A stretch of 64,000 nt of DNA from contig NZ_JACZZA010000003.1 in the NCBI RefSeq assembly GCF_014863405.1, positions 186,001-250,000 on the forward strand, read 5' to 3'. Shown here piece by piece: positions 37,860 through 49,379 of the stretch (positions are counted from its first letter, which is position 1; the number at the start of each line of letters is the position of its first letter). The notes beneath the pieces were generated by a model. The model had not been told where the DNA came from. It was given only the letters and a program-made list of their open reading frames with translations, and searched no databases. Made by a program: the position numbers and the translations under genes. The DNA comes from Dyella acidiphila. Lineage in GTDB: Bacteria > Pseudomonadota > Gammaproteobacteria > Xanthomonadales > Rhodanobacteraceae.

Positions 37860-39115
37860 AGGTCTGGCGCTGGATTCTGCTGCTGGTGATCGTGGCGGCG
37901 GTGGCCGCCTTCGGCTGGCACTGGATTGCCACCGATCCGGGCTATGTATTGGTGCGTTTTCGCGGCGTCACCGCGCAGACCAGCCTGCTGGCGGCGGTGG
38001 TATTGCTGCTGTTGGCCTGGGCATTGCTGGTGGCGCTGTGGCGTTTGCTGCGCTGGCCATTCGGTGCGTTTTCGCGCCGTCATCGCCGTCTGAGCCAGCA
38101 ACGCCTGGCCGATGGTCTGGTAGCGCTGATGGAAGGACGACATAGCGAGGCGGAACGCGATCTCAGTCGCGCCTCGCGCCTGAATACCTTGCGCGGGCCG
38201 GCCTTGCTGGCGGCCGCGGAAGCGTCCTCGCGCCGTGGCGAGCATGCGCGTGCGCTGGAATCGCTGGATGAGGCGGCACAGGTCGCGCCGCGTGCCGCAC
38301 GTGTGCTGCGTGCGCGCGTGCTGCGTCGCGATGGTCGTCCGGCCGAAGCCCTGACCCTGCTTACGCCCGAGGCGGAAAGCGGCAATCTCAGCCCGGGCGG
38401 CTGGCGCGAATATGCGTTGGCGGCATTGGCCAGCGGCGATACGCGCCGCGCGCGCGAAGCGCTGGATCCGCTGCAAAAGAGCGGTGTGCTTGGTACGCGC
38501 GCCTACGGCTCGCTGGAAACCCTGACCCTGGTCGCCAGCATCAATGCGGCGACCGATGGCGCGGTGCTCAATACGCTGTGGTCGCAATTGCCGAAGTCGC
38601 AGCGCCGCGCGCCGGCCGTGATCGATGCGTATGCGCGCAAGGCCGCCGCGTTCGGGCTGGAATTGCCGGCCATGGACGAAGTGGAATCGGCCTTGCGGCG
38701 CGAATGGTCGCCGCAGCTGGTGGAGACCTACGGCAACTTGTCCGGCGGCGATCTCGAAGCACGCCTGCGCCGCGCCGAGGCCTGGCAGGATAGCCATCCG
38801 AACGATCCCAGCTTGTTGTTGGCGCTGGGCCGCATGAGCGTGCGCCTGGGGCAGTGGAACAAAGCGCGCCAGCATCTGGAGCGTGCGCTGGCGCTGGTGC
38901 CGACGCCCAATGCGTGGGAGGCGCTGGGCGATGCGTATACCGGGCTCGGCGATGCGCAGCTGGCGCAGCGTTGCTATCGCAATGCGATTGCGATGGGGCG
39001 TGGGGAAAATCCTGAGCTGTTGCCGGCCAGCAGCATGGTTGGCGGGCGCCTGGATACGCGGCCGATTGCGATTGAAGAACGCGATGAGCATGGGGTGCCG
39101 CGGTTGCGTTCGTGA
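37856..39115 (+). CDS. hemY: HemY protein (TPR, protoheme IX biogenesis)
   Basis: A 419-residue HemY. Two N-terminal membrane helices (WILLLVIVAAVAAFGW, then LLAAVVLLLLAWALLVALW) flank the conserved GYVLVRFRGVTAQTS. The rest is TPR-like helical repeat (RASRLNTLRGPALLAAAEASSR, HSEAERDL; NDPSLLLALGRMSVRLGQWN, KARQHLERAL). HemY binds haem-pathway proteins in the inner membrane and is distinct from the protoporphyrinogen oxidase of the same name. Its start overlaps the hemX stop (ATGA). It converges with kdpE. Confidence 0.92.
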   Translation: MKVWRWILLLVIVAAVAAFGWHWIATDPGYVLVRFRGVTAQTSLLAAVVLLLLAWALLVALWRLLRWPFGAFSRRHRRLSQQRLADGLVALMEGRHSEAERDLSRASRLNTLRGPALLAAAEASSRRGEHARALESLDEAAQVAPRAARVLRARVLRRDGRPAEALTLLTPEAESGNLSPGGWREYALAALASGDTRRAREALDPLQKSGVLGTRAYGSLETLTLVASINAATDGAVLNTLWSQLPKSQRRAPAVIDAYARKAAAFGLELPAMDEVESALRREWSPQLVETYGNLSGGDLEARLRRAEAWQDSHPNDPSLLLALGRMSVRLGQWNKARQHLERALALVPTPNAWEALGDAYTGLGDAQLAQRCYRNAIAMGRGENPELLPASSMVGGRLDTRPIAIEERDEHGVPRLRS

Positions 39116-39453
39116 TGTTTGGCGGTGAGTTGTGCACCGCGTGCCGTACGCACGGCATGTCGTTAATGCGGACCACTGCCTGCGGCGCTTTCGGCCCCGC
39201 ACCGCTGCCGAGGGGCCCCGGGAGAACAGCGCGCCATTCTGGCGCGCACTCTTCAATGAAGCTCGCAGACCGGAATACGCGGCAAATGTGCTGCCTTATC
39301 GAATCCCGCGCGATCGACCCCCTACCCTGCTCGGCAGGGGAGGGTTGGGGTGGGGTTGCACGCGCTTGCCCCGAAGCACGCTAAATCTCATAAGCCGCGC
39401 CGGAATGTGCGACAAAGTCACCTGCAGGCAGGCCTGCATCGCACCAGTCAACC
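39116..39453. other. Convergent intergenic region between hemY and kdpE with hairpins
   Basis: No gene is supported in these 338 bp. It contains a perfect hairpin GCGCGCCA/TGGCGCGC (39229-39236 and 39240-39247, 3-nt loop), a weaker TGCCGT/ACGGCA near 39142, and CCCTGC/GCAGGG near 39325 followed by AGGGTTGGGGTGGGG. The last is reminiscent of a common Xanthomonadales extragenic repeat. These probably terminate or insulate the converging hem and kdp operons. Confidence 0.5.
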
Positions 39454-40155
39454 TTACGCGTTCATACCCGGCAAGAAGCGATAACCAACACCCGGCTCGG
39501 TCTTCAACCAGCGCGGCGTCGCGGGATCATCGCCAAGTTTCTGCCGTAATTTACCCAGCACAATGCGCAGGTAGTGGGTGTCCTGCACATGCGTGCCGCC
39601 CCAGATCTCGCGCAGCAATTGCTGCTGGCTGACCACGCGCCCCGCATGCCGAACCAGCATCGCGAGCACCGCATATTCCTTGCGCGTCAAGGATAGCGGT
39701 GCACCATCCAGCGTCACTTCGCGCAAACCAAGGTCGATATGCAGCCGTTTGTCTTCGTAACGCGGCGGTGCTTCGGCGCCTGCCACGCGATTGCGCAGCA
39801 GCGCGCGCAGGCGCGCCATCAGTTCCTGGATGCCGAACGGCTTGGTCATGTAGTCGTTGGCGCCGGCATCGAGCGCTTTTACTTTTTCCTGTTCGGTATC
39901 GCGTACCGACAACATCAGCACCGGCACCTGCGTCCACTGGCGCAGCTCGGCCAGCACTTCGTGGCCTTCGCGATCGGGCAGGCCGATATCCAGCACCACC
40001 ACGTCCGGATCGCGCGTGGCGGCCAGCGCCAGGCCGTCTGCTGCATTTGCCGCCAGCAGCACGTCATAGCCTTCGGCGCGCAGGCCGATATCGAGGAATT
40101 TGCGGATCTGCGTTTCGTCGTCGATGACCAGCACGCAGGGAATGGCAGCAGTCAT
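39454..40155 (-). CDS. kdpE: Response regulator KdpE
   Basis: A 233-residue OmpR-type response regulator. The receiver domain has VLVIDDETQIRKFL, the phosphoacceptor Asp in DVVVLDIGLPD, and the conserved Lys in YMTKPFGIQEL. The C-terminal winged-helix domain is typical (LTRKEYAVLAMLVRHAG, HYLRIVLGKLRQKLGDD). Phosphorylated by KdpD, it activates the kdp operon under potassium limitation. The start overlaps the kdpD stop by four bases (ATGA); it is the last gene of the kdp operon. Confidence 0.97.
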   Translation of the reverse strand: MTAAIPCVLVIDDETQIRKFLDIGLRAEGYDVLLAANAADGLALAATRDPDVVVLDIGLPDREGHEVLAELRQWTQVPVLMLSVRDTEQEKVKALDAGANDYMTKPFGIQELMARLRALLRNRVAGAEAPPRYEDKRLHIDLGLREVTLDGAPLSLTRKEYAVLAMLVRHAGRVVSQQQLLREIWGGTHVQDTHYLRIVLGKLRQKLGDDPATPRWLKTEPGVGYRFLPGMNA

Positions 40156-42809
40156 GGGGTAGGCGGCGCGGGCAAGGGCAGGCTGATGCGAATGGTGGTG
40201 CCAACGCCTTCGCCGGGCAAGGCTTCCACGCTGCCGCCGTGCGCGCCGATCATGCCGCGGCAGATCGCCAGGCCCAGGCCGGTGCCTTGCGGGGCGCGGT
40301 CGCCGCGGGCCACGGAATAGAACATGTCGAAGATGCGTGCGCGTTCGTCTTCGGGAATGCCCGGACCGCGGTCGATCACGTCCATGAACAAGCGATCGCC
40401 GGCCACGCGCACAATCACCCGTACCGCCTCACCCGGCGGCGAGAAACGCGCCGCGTTTTCCAGGATATTGAACAGCGCCTGCTCGATCAGCGCCGGATGC
40501 ACGAACAGCAGCACCGTTTCGCTGGGCAGCATGGTATCCACGCGCAGTTCGGGGAACAGCTTGCGCAGGCGGGTGATGGCCGAGGCGACGATTTCCGCTG
40601 CATCGGTCCAGTCGCGATTGAGCTTGAGTGTGCCGTGGCCCAGGCGCGTCATGTCCAGCAGATTCTGGATATAGCGATCCAGGCGCTGCCCTTCGCCCAG
40701 GATCGCGTCGAGCAGCTCCTGGCGCTCTTGCGCTGGCAGCTGTTGCCAATAGCTGGAGAGCGTGCCGGCTGAGCCGATCATCGAGGCCAGCGGCGAGCGC
40801 AAGTCGTGCGACACGGAAGACAGCAGCGCATTGCGCAGGCGCTCGGTTTCACCCTGCACGCGCGCACCTTCCAGCTCGGAAGCCAGCCGCGCGCGTTCCA
40901 GCGCCTGGCCGATGTCCTGCACCATGGCCAAGGCCAGGCTGCGCCGTTCGATGTCGGGCGAGTTACCGTTTTCGAAGCGCAGCGCCGCCACGCCGAGATG
41001 GCGCTCATCGGTACCCAGCGGCAGCATCCAGCAGCGCGCGCCGTTGAGGGTGTCGGTAAAGCGGCCGGCCGGTTCCGCGTGCTGCTCGCACCACTCCGCG
41101 GCGGCCATGTCCTGGGTAGTAAGCGCAAGCGTGCGCGAGCTGTTGGCGGCCACCTGCAGGTGATGCTCTACATCGCGCGAAAGAATCGCCGCTTCGCAGC
41201 GCAGGCCATGCGCGAGCGCGGCGGCGCCGACTTCGTGCACGCCATCCGCATCCGGGCTGGTGGCCAGGCGCTGGCCCAGCGTGAGCAGCGCATGCGAATG
41301 ATCGTGCGCGGCGCGCAGCGATTCCACCTGACTGGCCAGTCGCGTCGCCAGCCGGCTGCAGATCAGCGCCACCAGCAGGAACAGCACCACCGCCAGCACG
41401 TCGTCCGAATTGGCGATGGCCAGTGTGTAGCGCGGCGGCGCGAAAAAGAAGTTGTAGCCGATAAAGCACAGGATCGCGGTGTAAACCGCCACCGCCATGC
41501 GCGTGCGCACCGCCACGGTCATCACCGCAGTCAGGAAGATCAGCGCGAGGTTGGCCACGGACAGATAGCGGTCCGCAATAAAGGCCAGCCCGATCGCGAT
41601 GGCGGTGACCACGGTAGCGAAGATGTATTCGTCGCGGCGCCCGCGTGCCGGCATCAGGCGCAGTCGTTTGCGCGCACGCACGCGTTCGGTCGGCGTGGCG
41701 ATGATGGTGAGTTCGAGATGCGCGCCGCGGCGCAGCAGCTGCTGGGTCAGCGAACGTCCCAGCATGCGGGCCAGCACGCGTTCGCGCGTGCGCCCCAGGA
41801 TGATCTGGCCCACGCCTTCGCGATCGGCGTGCACCAGCAGCTCATCGGCGATGGCGTGGCCGCGCAGTACGGAGGCATCGCCGCCAAGGCGGCGCGCCAG
41901 GCGCATGGCGGTATCCACGCGTTCGCGCCGGGCATGGTCGAGCGTGGCGCCGGTATCGACGAATACCACGCTCCACGGCGCGCCGCGCCGTTCGGCGATG
42001 CGGCGTGCAATCCGCACCAGGTATTCGCTTTGCGCATGGCCGTCGATGGCGGCCATCACGCGGCGCCGCACCGGCATGGCGCCGCCGCGCGCGAGCATGT
42101 GTTCGCGCAGGTCGCTGTCGACATGGCCGGCGACGGTATCCACCGCCAACTCGCGCAGCGCGCCCAGGTTGGTGGGGGAGAAAAACGCGTCCAGGGCTGC
42201 GGCCGCGGTCTCCGGCACATAGACCTTGCCTTGCCGCAGGCGCCCGATCAGTTCGCGTGGCGGCAGGTCGATCAGCACGATGTCGCGCGCGCGATCGAGG
42301 AAGGCGTCCGGCACCGTTTCGCGCACGGTAATGCCGGTAATGCGCCGCACCTGGTCATTGAGGCTTTCCAGGTGCTGCACATTGAGCGCGGTATACACCT
42401 CGATGCCGGCATCGAGCAGCTCGGCGATATCCTGCCAGCGCCGTTCGTGGCGGCTGCCGGGCACGTTGCGATGGGCCAGTTCGTCGACCAGCAAAATCGC
42501 CGGCTTGCGTGCCAGCGCGGCATCGGGGTCGAACTCGGTGAAGTCGCGGCCCTGGTAGGTGAGGGTGCGCCGCGGCAGTACTTCCAGGCCTTCCAGCAAG
42601 GCGGCGGTTTCGGCGCGGCCATGCGTTTCCACCAGGCCGATCACCACGTCCACGCCCTGGCGCTTCAGCTCGCGCGCGGCCGACAGCATGGCGTAGGTCT
42701 TGCCCACGCCTGGCGCGGCGCCGAGGAAGATTTTCAGGCGGCGGTTGCTGTCTTCCTGCACCACGTCGAGCAGGGCGTTGGCGCGTGCGTCACGGGAGGG
42801 GTCGGTCAT
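40152..42809 (-). CDS. kdpD: Sensor histidine kinase KdpD
   Basis: An 885-residue KdpD. The N-terminal KdpD domain has Walker A GAAPGVGKTYAMLSAA and PAILLVDELAHRNVPG. A USP-like domain follows (VMAAIDGHAQSEYLVRIARR, then GQIILGRTRERVLARMLGRS), four membrane helices (about residues 400-495, DUF4118), a GAF-like segment, the phosphoacceptor His in SVSHDLRSPLASM, and ATPase N, G1 and G2 boxes (NILENAARFS, DRGPGIPEDE, GTGLGLAICRGM). It senses potassium limitation and phosphorylates KdpE. A long palindrome separates it from kdpC. Confidence 0.97.
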   Translation of the reverse strand: MTDPSRDARANALLDVVQEDSNRRLKIFLGAAPGVGKTYAMLSAARELKRQGVDVVIGLVETHGRAETAALLEGLEVLPRRTLTYQGRDFTEFDPDAALARKPAILLVDELAHRNVPGSRHERRWQDIAELLDAGIEVYTALNVQHLESLNDQVRRITGITVRETVPDAFLDRARDIVLIDLPPRELIGRLRQGKVYVPETAAAALDAFFSPTNLGALRELAVDTVAGHVDSDLREHMLARGGAMPVRRRVMAAIDGHAQSEYLVRIARRIAERRGAPWSVVFVDTGATLDHARRERVDTAMRLARRLGGDASVLRGHAIADELLVHADREGVGQIILGRTRERVLARMLGRSLTQQLLRRGAHLELTIIATPTERVRARKRLRLMPARGRRDEYIFATVVTAIAIGLAFIADRYLSVANLALIFLTAVMTVAVRTRMAVAVYTAILCFIGYNFFFAPPRYTLAIANSDDVLAVVLFLLVALICSRLATRLASQVESLRAAHDHSHALLTLGQRLATSPDADGVHEVGAAALAHGLRCEAAILSRDVEHHLQVAANSSRTLALTTQDMAAAEWCEQHAEPAGRFTDTLNGARCWMLPLGTDERHLGVAALRFENGNSPDIERRSLALAMVQDIGQALERARLASELEGARVQGETERLRNALLSSVSHDLRSPLASMIGSAGTLSSYWQQLPAQERQELLDAILGEGQRLDRYIQNLLDMTRLGHGTLKLNRDWTDAAEIVASAITRLRKLFPELRVDTMLPSETVLLFVHPALIEQALFNILENAARFSPPGEAVRVIVRVAGDRLFMDVIDRGPGIPEDERARIFDMFYSVARGDRAPQGTGLGLAICRGMIGAHGGSVEALPGEGVGTTIRISLPLPAPPTP

Positions 42810-42870
42810 GCGCGCATCTTAGCTCTTGATATCAGGACGAAGTCGGGGCGGTACCGCAAGGCAGGCTTAT

Positions 42871-42910
42871 ACCGGACGTCATTCCCGCGGTAGCGGGAAT
42901 GACGTCCGGT
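42871..42910. repeat. Perfect 18-bp REP palindrome inside the kdp operon
   Basis: Arms 42871-42888 and 42893-42910 are exact reverse complements (ACCGGACGTCATTCCCGC) with loop GGTA. It is the CGTCATTCCCGC class of extragenic palindrome and lies in the 161-bp gap between kdpC and kdpD. There is no T-run, so it is probably not a full terminator. Confidence 0.85.
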
Positions 42911-42970
42911 GTCACGTCGACATGATGCGTTGAAGAGGCGCCGTTCCTGGCCTATGCACAGGGCCGATTT

Positions 42971-43549
42971 CTACTTCGCCGACAATTGGTCAAGCGCCAG
43001 ATTCAACTGCAGCACATTCACCCGCGGCTCGCCCAGCAAGCCGAGCTGCCGCCCTTGCGTGTACTGCGCTACCAGTTGCTGCACCTGCTCCACGCCAAGC
43101 TTGCGCACTCGCGCCACCCGTGCAATCTGGTACTGCGCCGCCGCCGGGCTGATCTCCGGATCGAGGCCGCTGCCCGAGGCCGTGACCAGGTCCGCCGGTA
43201 CCGGCGCGTTGTTGCCCGGATCGGCCGTACGCAGCGCATCGATGCGCTGCTTCGCCGCATCGTGCAGCGCCGGATTGGTCGGGCCCTGGTTGGAACCATT
43301 GGACGCGGTGCCGTTATACGGTTGCGGCGACGTGGCCGAGGGACGGCCCCAGAAGTACTTCGGATCGTCGAAGCTCTGGCCGATCAGCTCCGAGCCGACC
43401 GGCTTGTCGCCGTGCATGATCAGGCTGCCGTTGGCCTGATGCGGAAACAGTACCTGCGCCACCCCGGTGGCGACCAACGGGTAGACCAGGCCGGTGATCA
43501 CGGTCAGTACCAGCAGCATGGTTACGGCATTGCGAATCAAGCGAGCCAT
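42971..43549 (-). CDS. kdpC: Potassium-transporting ATPase subunit KdpC
   Basis: A 192-residue KdpC with one N-terminal membrane helix ([21 protein letters not shown]) and the conserved soluble part: [47 protein letters not shown] and ARVARVRKL. It stabilises the KdpFABC pump at the inner membrane. It follows the outer-membrane beta-barrel gene by 11 bp rather than kdpB, which is not the classical order. Confidence 0.97.
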   Translation of the reverse strand: MARLIRNAVTMLLVLTVITGLVYPLVATGVAQVLFPHQANGSLIMHGDKPVGSELIGQSFDDPKYFWGRPSATSPQPYNGTASNGSNQGPTNPALHDAAKQRIDALRTADPGNNAPVPADLVTASGSGLDPEISPAAAQYQIARVARVRKLGVEQVQQLVAQYTQGRQLGLLGEPRVNVLQLNLALDQLSAK

Positions 43550-43560
43550 GGCGGCTTACC

Positions 43561-45036
43561 TCAGTAGTGAATGATGGCGTCGATCAAGGCGACGAACTGG
43601 TAGTCGCGATTGCCGCCGTTGTACGCATTGGCGTCGTAGGAGCGCTCGTAGCGGATCTCCGGCTGGATCTCCAGGTCCTGCGTGACGTAGTGCGTGACGC
43701 CCAGCGTGTGGCTGCTGTAGCGCGTGGCGTAGCCGGTGCGCTGGCCCTTTTCGTCGTTGTAGAACTCGTTGCGGAACGACAGCATGTTGTTGCTGTCCAG
43801 CTCGAAGTTCAGATAGTTCACCACGCCGAATTCACCCGCAGTGCCGGCAAATTCGGACGAGCCGACCACGCCCGGCGTGCCGCCCGGACCATAGCCGGGG
43901 ATATTGCGCCCGTACATGCGATAGGCCTCGGTGAGCATGTGCACGCGCTTGCTGAATTTGTGGCCCCAGGTGGCCACGTACATCTGCACGTTGTTGTAGT
44001 TGTAGTCGGAGTGGTTCCAGTTATTCACGCAGGGGTAGAGCATGTCGTTGTTGTCGGCCGACACCCAGCGCACGCAGGTCTGCAGGGACGGGCGTGCCGA
44101 ATGATTCCAGGGCGCGGTGTCGTTGCTGGCGTTGATGCCGAGCTGGAAGGTCCACTGCTGGCTCAGCCGGGTGGTGGTGAGAATGCCCGTCTGGGTATAC
44201 GGATCTTCCGTATAGAGAATCGAGTGGGTCATCAGATAATTCTGCGGCGAGAACTGCGCCTCGATATCCGGCAGCGACAGATAGCGGCCGATGCGCACCA
44301 CCATGCCCTCGGCCACCCACGGAATGTAGATGTCGCCGTAGAACAGCATCGGGTCGTCGCCGTAGATCTTGCCGTTCTGCGGTTCGCTGGTCGTAGGGTT
44401 GTTCAACAATTGATTGCTGAACACGCCTTTGGTGGTGGTGTAGTGATAGTCGTAGCCATACAGATTGGAGATGGCGAAGCCCCAATCGAGGTGATCGGTC
44501 TGCACCGTGTCTTCCACGCGCGTGATGGTGGTGACCAGCTGGTCGAATTCCACCCGGTTGGCGCGCGTGTTGTAAGAGAGCGGCGCATTGGTGAAGTTGG
44601 ACGTGCTCAGGTTGGCCGAAGGCGTGACCCAGCCGAACACCTCGATGCGGTTGCGCTGCATCCACTGGCCGAGACTGGTGCAGCCAAGCGCCTTCTCCAG
44701 CGGATAAGTGTTGTCGGTATCCGGCACGCCGATCGGCGTGGCCACGCCGCCGAGCTGCCATTCGGCGCTGGGGAAGGGCGGGGAATCGAGCGGTGCGTCC
44801 ATCGCGCGGCGTGCCGGCGCGGGTGCGTTCGGATCGGCCGGCTGCGCGTCTTCGCGGTAGGCAGCGGCAAAGCGCGAGAAGAAACCTTTGCTGCAATCGC
44901 CGCTTACTGCGGCGACCGGCGATGCCGGCAGGCTGCCGGCGGGCATGCTGCTGACATTGGTCGATTGCGCCAATACCTGCGTCACTGGCGCTGCGGCCAG
45001 CAGGATCGACGTGACAAGAGCCTTCTTGGAAACCAT
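43561..45036 (-). CDS. Outer-membrane beta-barrel protein within the kdp operon
   Basis: A 491-residue exported protein, signal peptide ending TQVLAQ. The mature part is rich in alternating aromatic strands and ends with aromatic Tyr in VALIDAIIHY, as expected for a barrel. Segments such as GWVTPSANLSTSNFTNAPLS, IGRYLSLPDIEAQFSPQNY and LGVTHYVTQDLEIQPEIRYE resemble the BBP2/OprB-like porin group (DUF1597-type). It lies between kdpB and kdpC, so it is expected to be induced by potassium limitation. A role in outer-membrane K+ permeation is inference. Confidence 0.82.
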   Translation of the reverse strand: MVSKKALVTSILLAAAPVTQVLAQSTNVSSMPAGSLPASPVAAVSGDCSKGFFSRFAAAYREDAQPADPNAPAPARRAMDAPLDSPPFPSAEWQLGGVATPIGVPDTDNTYPLEKALGCTSLGQWMQRNRIEVFGWVTPSANLSTSNFTNAPLSYNTRANRVEFDQLVTTITRVEDTVQTDHLDWGFAISNLYGYDYHYTTTKGVFSNQLLNNPTTSEPQNGKIYGDDPMLFYGDIYIPWVAEGMVVRIGRYLSLPDIEAQFSPQNYLMTHSILYTEDPYTQTGILTTTRLSQQWTFQLGINASNDTAPWNHSARPSLQTCVRWVSADNNDMLYPCVNNWNHSDYNYNNVQMYVATWGHKFSKRVHMLTEAYRMYGRNIPGYGPGGTPGVVGSSEFAGTAGEFGVVNYLNFELDSNNMLSFRNEFYNDEKGQRTGYATRYSSHTLGVTHYVTQDLEIQPEIRYERSYDANAYNGGNRDYQFVALIDAIIHY

Positions 45037-45059
45037 ACCTTCCTCTCGAACGGGGCGTT

Positions 45060-45079
45060 ACTGGGCGGCATCGCCCAGT
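45060..45079 (-). other. Hairpin between the 67-aa gene and the outer-membrane barrel gene
   Basis: ACTGGGCG and CGCCCAGT pair over 8 bp around a 4-nt loop (on the minus strand ACTGGGCGATGCCGCCCAGT). It lies between the 67-aa protein and the barrel gene in the kdp operon, without a T-run. It may be an RNA-processing or stability element. Confidence 0.45.
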
Positions 45080-45101
45080 AGCGACGCCGATGTCTAGGTG
45101 G

Positions 45102-45305
45102 TCAGATGCCGGCGTAGCCGCCGAGCACGTATTCGTCTTCTGCGGACATCGGTGTGTCCGGCGCCCTGGCGGCGGCTTCCCTTGACTGGCCTCTTACCGG
45201 CAGCTCAATCACTACATCGCAATCGGAATCGTTGGAGGAGACGCGTAGTTCCATTTGCGGGTGGTTGGCGTCGGGCAGCGAGACAGACAGTTTCAGGGTT
45301 TGCAT
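45102..45305 (-). CDS. Small acidic protein of the kdp operon, 67 aa
   Basis: Reads MQTLKLSVSLPDANHPQMEL at the start, with a beta-rich region (DCDVVIELPVRG) and an acidic C-terminus ending EDEYVLGGYAGI. No signal peptide or membrane helix is seen. It starts 11 bp after the kdpB stop with GAGGAGTGTTGCC-type ribosome site (GAGGAG about eight bases upstream). I do not recognise a family. Position suggests a small cytosolic accessory of the Kdp pump or a regulator of the following barrel gene; both are inference. Confidence 0.6.
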   Translation of the reverse strand: MQTLKLSVSLPDANHPQMELRVSSNDSDCDVVIELPVRGQSREAAARAPDTPMSAEDEYVLGGYAGI

Positions 45306-45316
45306 GGCAACACTCC

Positions 45317-47389
<2,073 letters not shown>

Positions 47390-47446
47390 GTGCTCGAAAC
47401 TCCGGAATCTCTCACTCCCTCTCCCGGCACGGGAGAGGCAGAAAAA

Positions 47447-49249
47447 TCAGTGCGCCGACATCAGGTACTCGGCAATCGGGCCGAGTGCCAGGGCAGGCAG
47501 GAAGGTGAGTGCGCCGACAATGATCACCACGCTGGCGAGCAGGGTGACGAACAGCGGCGTATGCGTGGGCAACGTGCCGGCCGAGGCGGGTACATGTTTC
47601 TTGGCGGCGATCGAACCGGCCATCGCCAGCATCGCGATCGCCAGCATGAAGCGCGCCCAGAACATGCACACGCCGAGCATCACGTTCCAGAACGGGATGT
47701 TGGCCGAGAGACCGCCGAACGCGCTGCCGTTGTTGTTGGTAGCCGAGGTGACCGCGTACAGGATCTCGCTGAAGCCATGCGCCCCCGGATTGCCCACGGT
47801 AGCGGTGGCCGCGGGCGTCATGACGGCGATGGCCGTGCAGATCACCACCAGCGCACACGGAATCAGTACGGCGAGGCTCGCCATCTTCATCTCGTAGGCT
47901 TCGATTTTCTTACCCAGGTATTCCGGCGTGCGGCCCACCATCAGGCCGGCAATAAACACCGCGACCACCGCGAAGGCGAGCATGCCGTACAGGCCCGAAC
48001 CCACGCCGCCGAAGATCACCTCGCCCAGCTGCATCAGCCACATCGGCACCAGGCCGCCGAGCGGCGTGAGCGAATCGTGCATATTGTTCACCGCGCCGCA
48101 CGAGGCCGCCGTGGTAACCGCTGCGAACAGACTGCTGGCGGCGATGCCGAAGCGGGTTTCCTTGCCTTCCATATTGCCGCCCGACTGCAGCGCCGAAGCG
48201 TGCTGGTCGATCGGCAGGCTGTGCAGGATCGGATTGCCGGCCTGTTCGGCCGCCGTCACACCGATGGTCAGCGGGACAAAGATCACCAGCATGGTGGCAA
48301 GAATCGCCAGTCCCTGGCGCCGGTCGCCCACCATCTCGCCGAAGGTGATGCACAGCGCAGCGGGGATCAGGAAGATCGCCAGCATCTCCAGGAAGTTGGA
48401 GAACGGCGTGGGATTCTCATACGGATGCGCCGAGTTCGCACCGAAGAAGCCGCCGCCGTTGGTGCCCAGCATCTTGATCGCGACCTGCGAAGCGGCCGGA
48501 CCCATCGGCAGGGTTTCGGTGGTGAGCTGGGCCGGCTTGGTCACCGCATTGCCCGCCGCATCCTTGACCGGATTGCCGGCGGCATCGGTCACCGGGTTGG
48601 CGTAGGTGGTGGTCTGCACCACCGGCACATCCACATACGGCTTCAGGTTCTGGATCACACCCTGCGAGACAAGCAGCAGCGCCAGCACAAAAGAGATCGG
48701 CATCAGCACATACAAGGTGCTGCGGGTGAGATCGACCCAGAAATTGCCGATGCCTTTGGCCGTCTTGCGCGCAAAGCCGCGCACCACCGCAATCAGTACC
48801 GCAATGCCGGTCGCCGCGGAGACGAAATTCTGCACCGCCAGCGCCGCCATCTGGGTCAGATAGCTCATGCTCGATTCGCCGGAATACGCCTGCCAATTGG
48901 TATTGGTGACGAAACTGATGGCGGTATTGATCGACAGATCCGGGCTCAGCGCCGGAAAGTGCTGCGGATTCAGCGGCAGCCATTGCTGCATGCGCTGAAA
49001 CGCATAGACCAGCACCATGCCGCATACGTTGAACAACAGCATGGCGATCGCATAGCGCTTCCAGCCCATGTCCTCGCCGGCATCCACGCCGCAGATGCGG
49101 TAGATCAATCGTTCCACCCCGCCGCCGAGGCGGGTGATGCGGTTGGGCTGGTCGGCAAACACGTGGGTCATATAGCTGCCCAGCGGCTTGATCAGCAGCA
49201 ACAGCACCACCAGAAAGATGCCGATCTGCAGAAAATCATTGGCAGTCAT
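47447..49249 (-). CDS. kdpA: Potassium-transporting ATPase potassium-binding subunit KdpA
   Basis: A 600-residue channel-like subunit with ten membrane helices, slightly longer than E. coli KdpA (557). The four selectivity-filter loops are recognisable: [44 protein letters not shown] and [15 protein letters not shown]+ enters from the periplasm. ATG 49249 overlaps the kdpF stop (ATGA), which fixes the start; the frame open to 49282 is not used. An insertion of about 40 residues rich in Val/Pro/Thr ([20 protein letters not shown]) around residue 200 accounts for the extra length. Confidence 0.97.
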   Translation of the reverse strand: MTANDFLQIGIFLVVLLLLIKPLGSYMTHVFADQPNRITRLGGGVERLIYRICGVDAGEDMGWKRYAIAMLLFNVCGMVLVYAFQRMQQWLPLNPQHFPALSPDLSINTAISFVTNTNWQAYSGESSMSYLTQMAALAVQNFVSAATGIAVLIAVVRGFARKTAKGIGNFWVDLTRSTLYVLMPISFVLALLLVSQGVIQNLKPYVDVPVVQTTTYANPVTDAAGNPVKDAAGNAVTKPAQLTTETLPMGPAASQVAIKMLGTNGGGFFGANSAHPYENPTPFSNFLEMLAIFLIPAALCITFGEMVGDRRQGLAILATMLVIFVPLTIGVTAAEQAGNPILHSLPIDQHASALQSGGNMEGKETRFGIAASSLFAAVTTAASCGAVNNMHDSLTPLGGLVPMWLMQLGEVIFGGVGSGLYGMLAFAVVAVFIAGLMVGRTPEYLGKKIEAYEMKMASLAVLIPCALVVICTAIAVMTPAATATVGNPGAHGFSEILYAVTSATNNNGSAFGGLSANIPFWNVMLGVCMFWARFMLAIAMLAMAGSIAAKKHVPASAGTLPTHTPLFVTLLASVVIIVGALTFLPALALGPIAEYLMSAH

Positions 49250-49338
49250 TCGAACCACTCCGGTTTCAACAGCGCCACGCACAAATAAACCGTCAAAGCC
49301 ACCGCAAGCACGGCGGCCAGTCCGTAGAAGAAATTCAT
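49246..49338 (-). CDS. kdpF: Potassium-transporting ATPase subunit KdpF, 30 aa
   Basis: A 30-residue single-helix protein, [16 protein letters not shown] followed by [14 protein letters not shown]. The length, single transmembrane helix, end LxKPEWF-like and position directly before kdpA identify KdpF, which stabilises the Kdp complex. Start ATG at 49338 with GGAG about ten bases upstream; the stop TGA overlaps the kdpA ATG. It is too short for ordinary gene finders. Confidence 0.88.
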   Translation of the reverse strand: MNFFYGLAAVLAVALTVYLCVALLKPEWFE

Positions 49339-49379
49339 GGGATTGCTCCGTTAATCAGTCGCGGCCGCGCCGCCAACAC

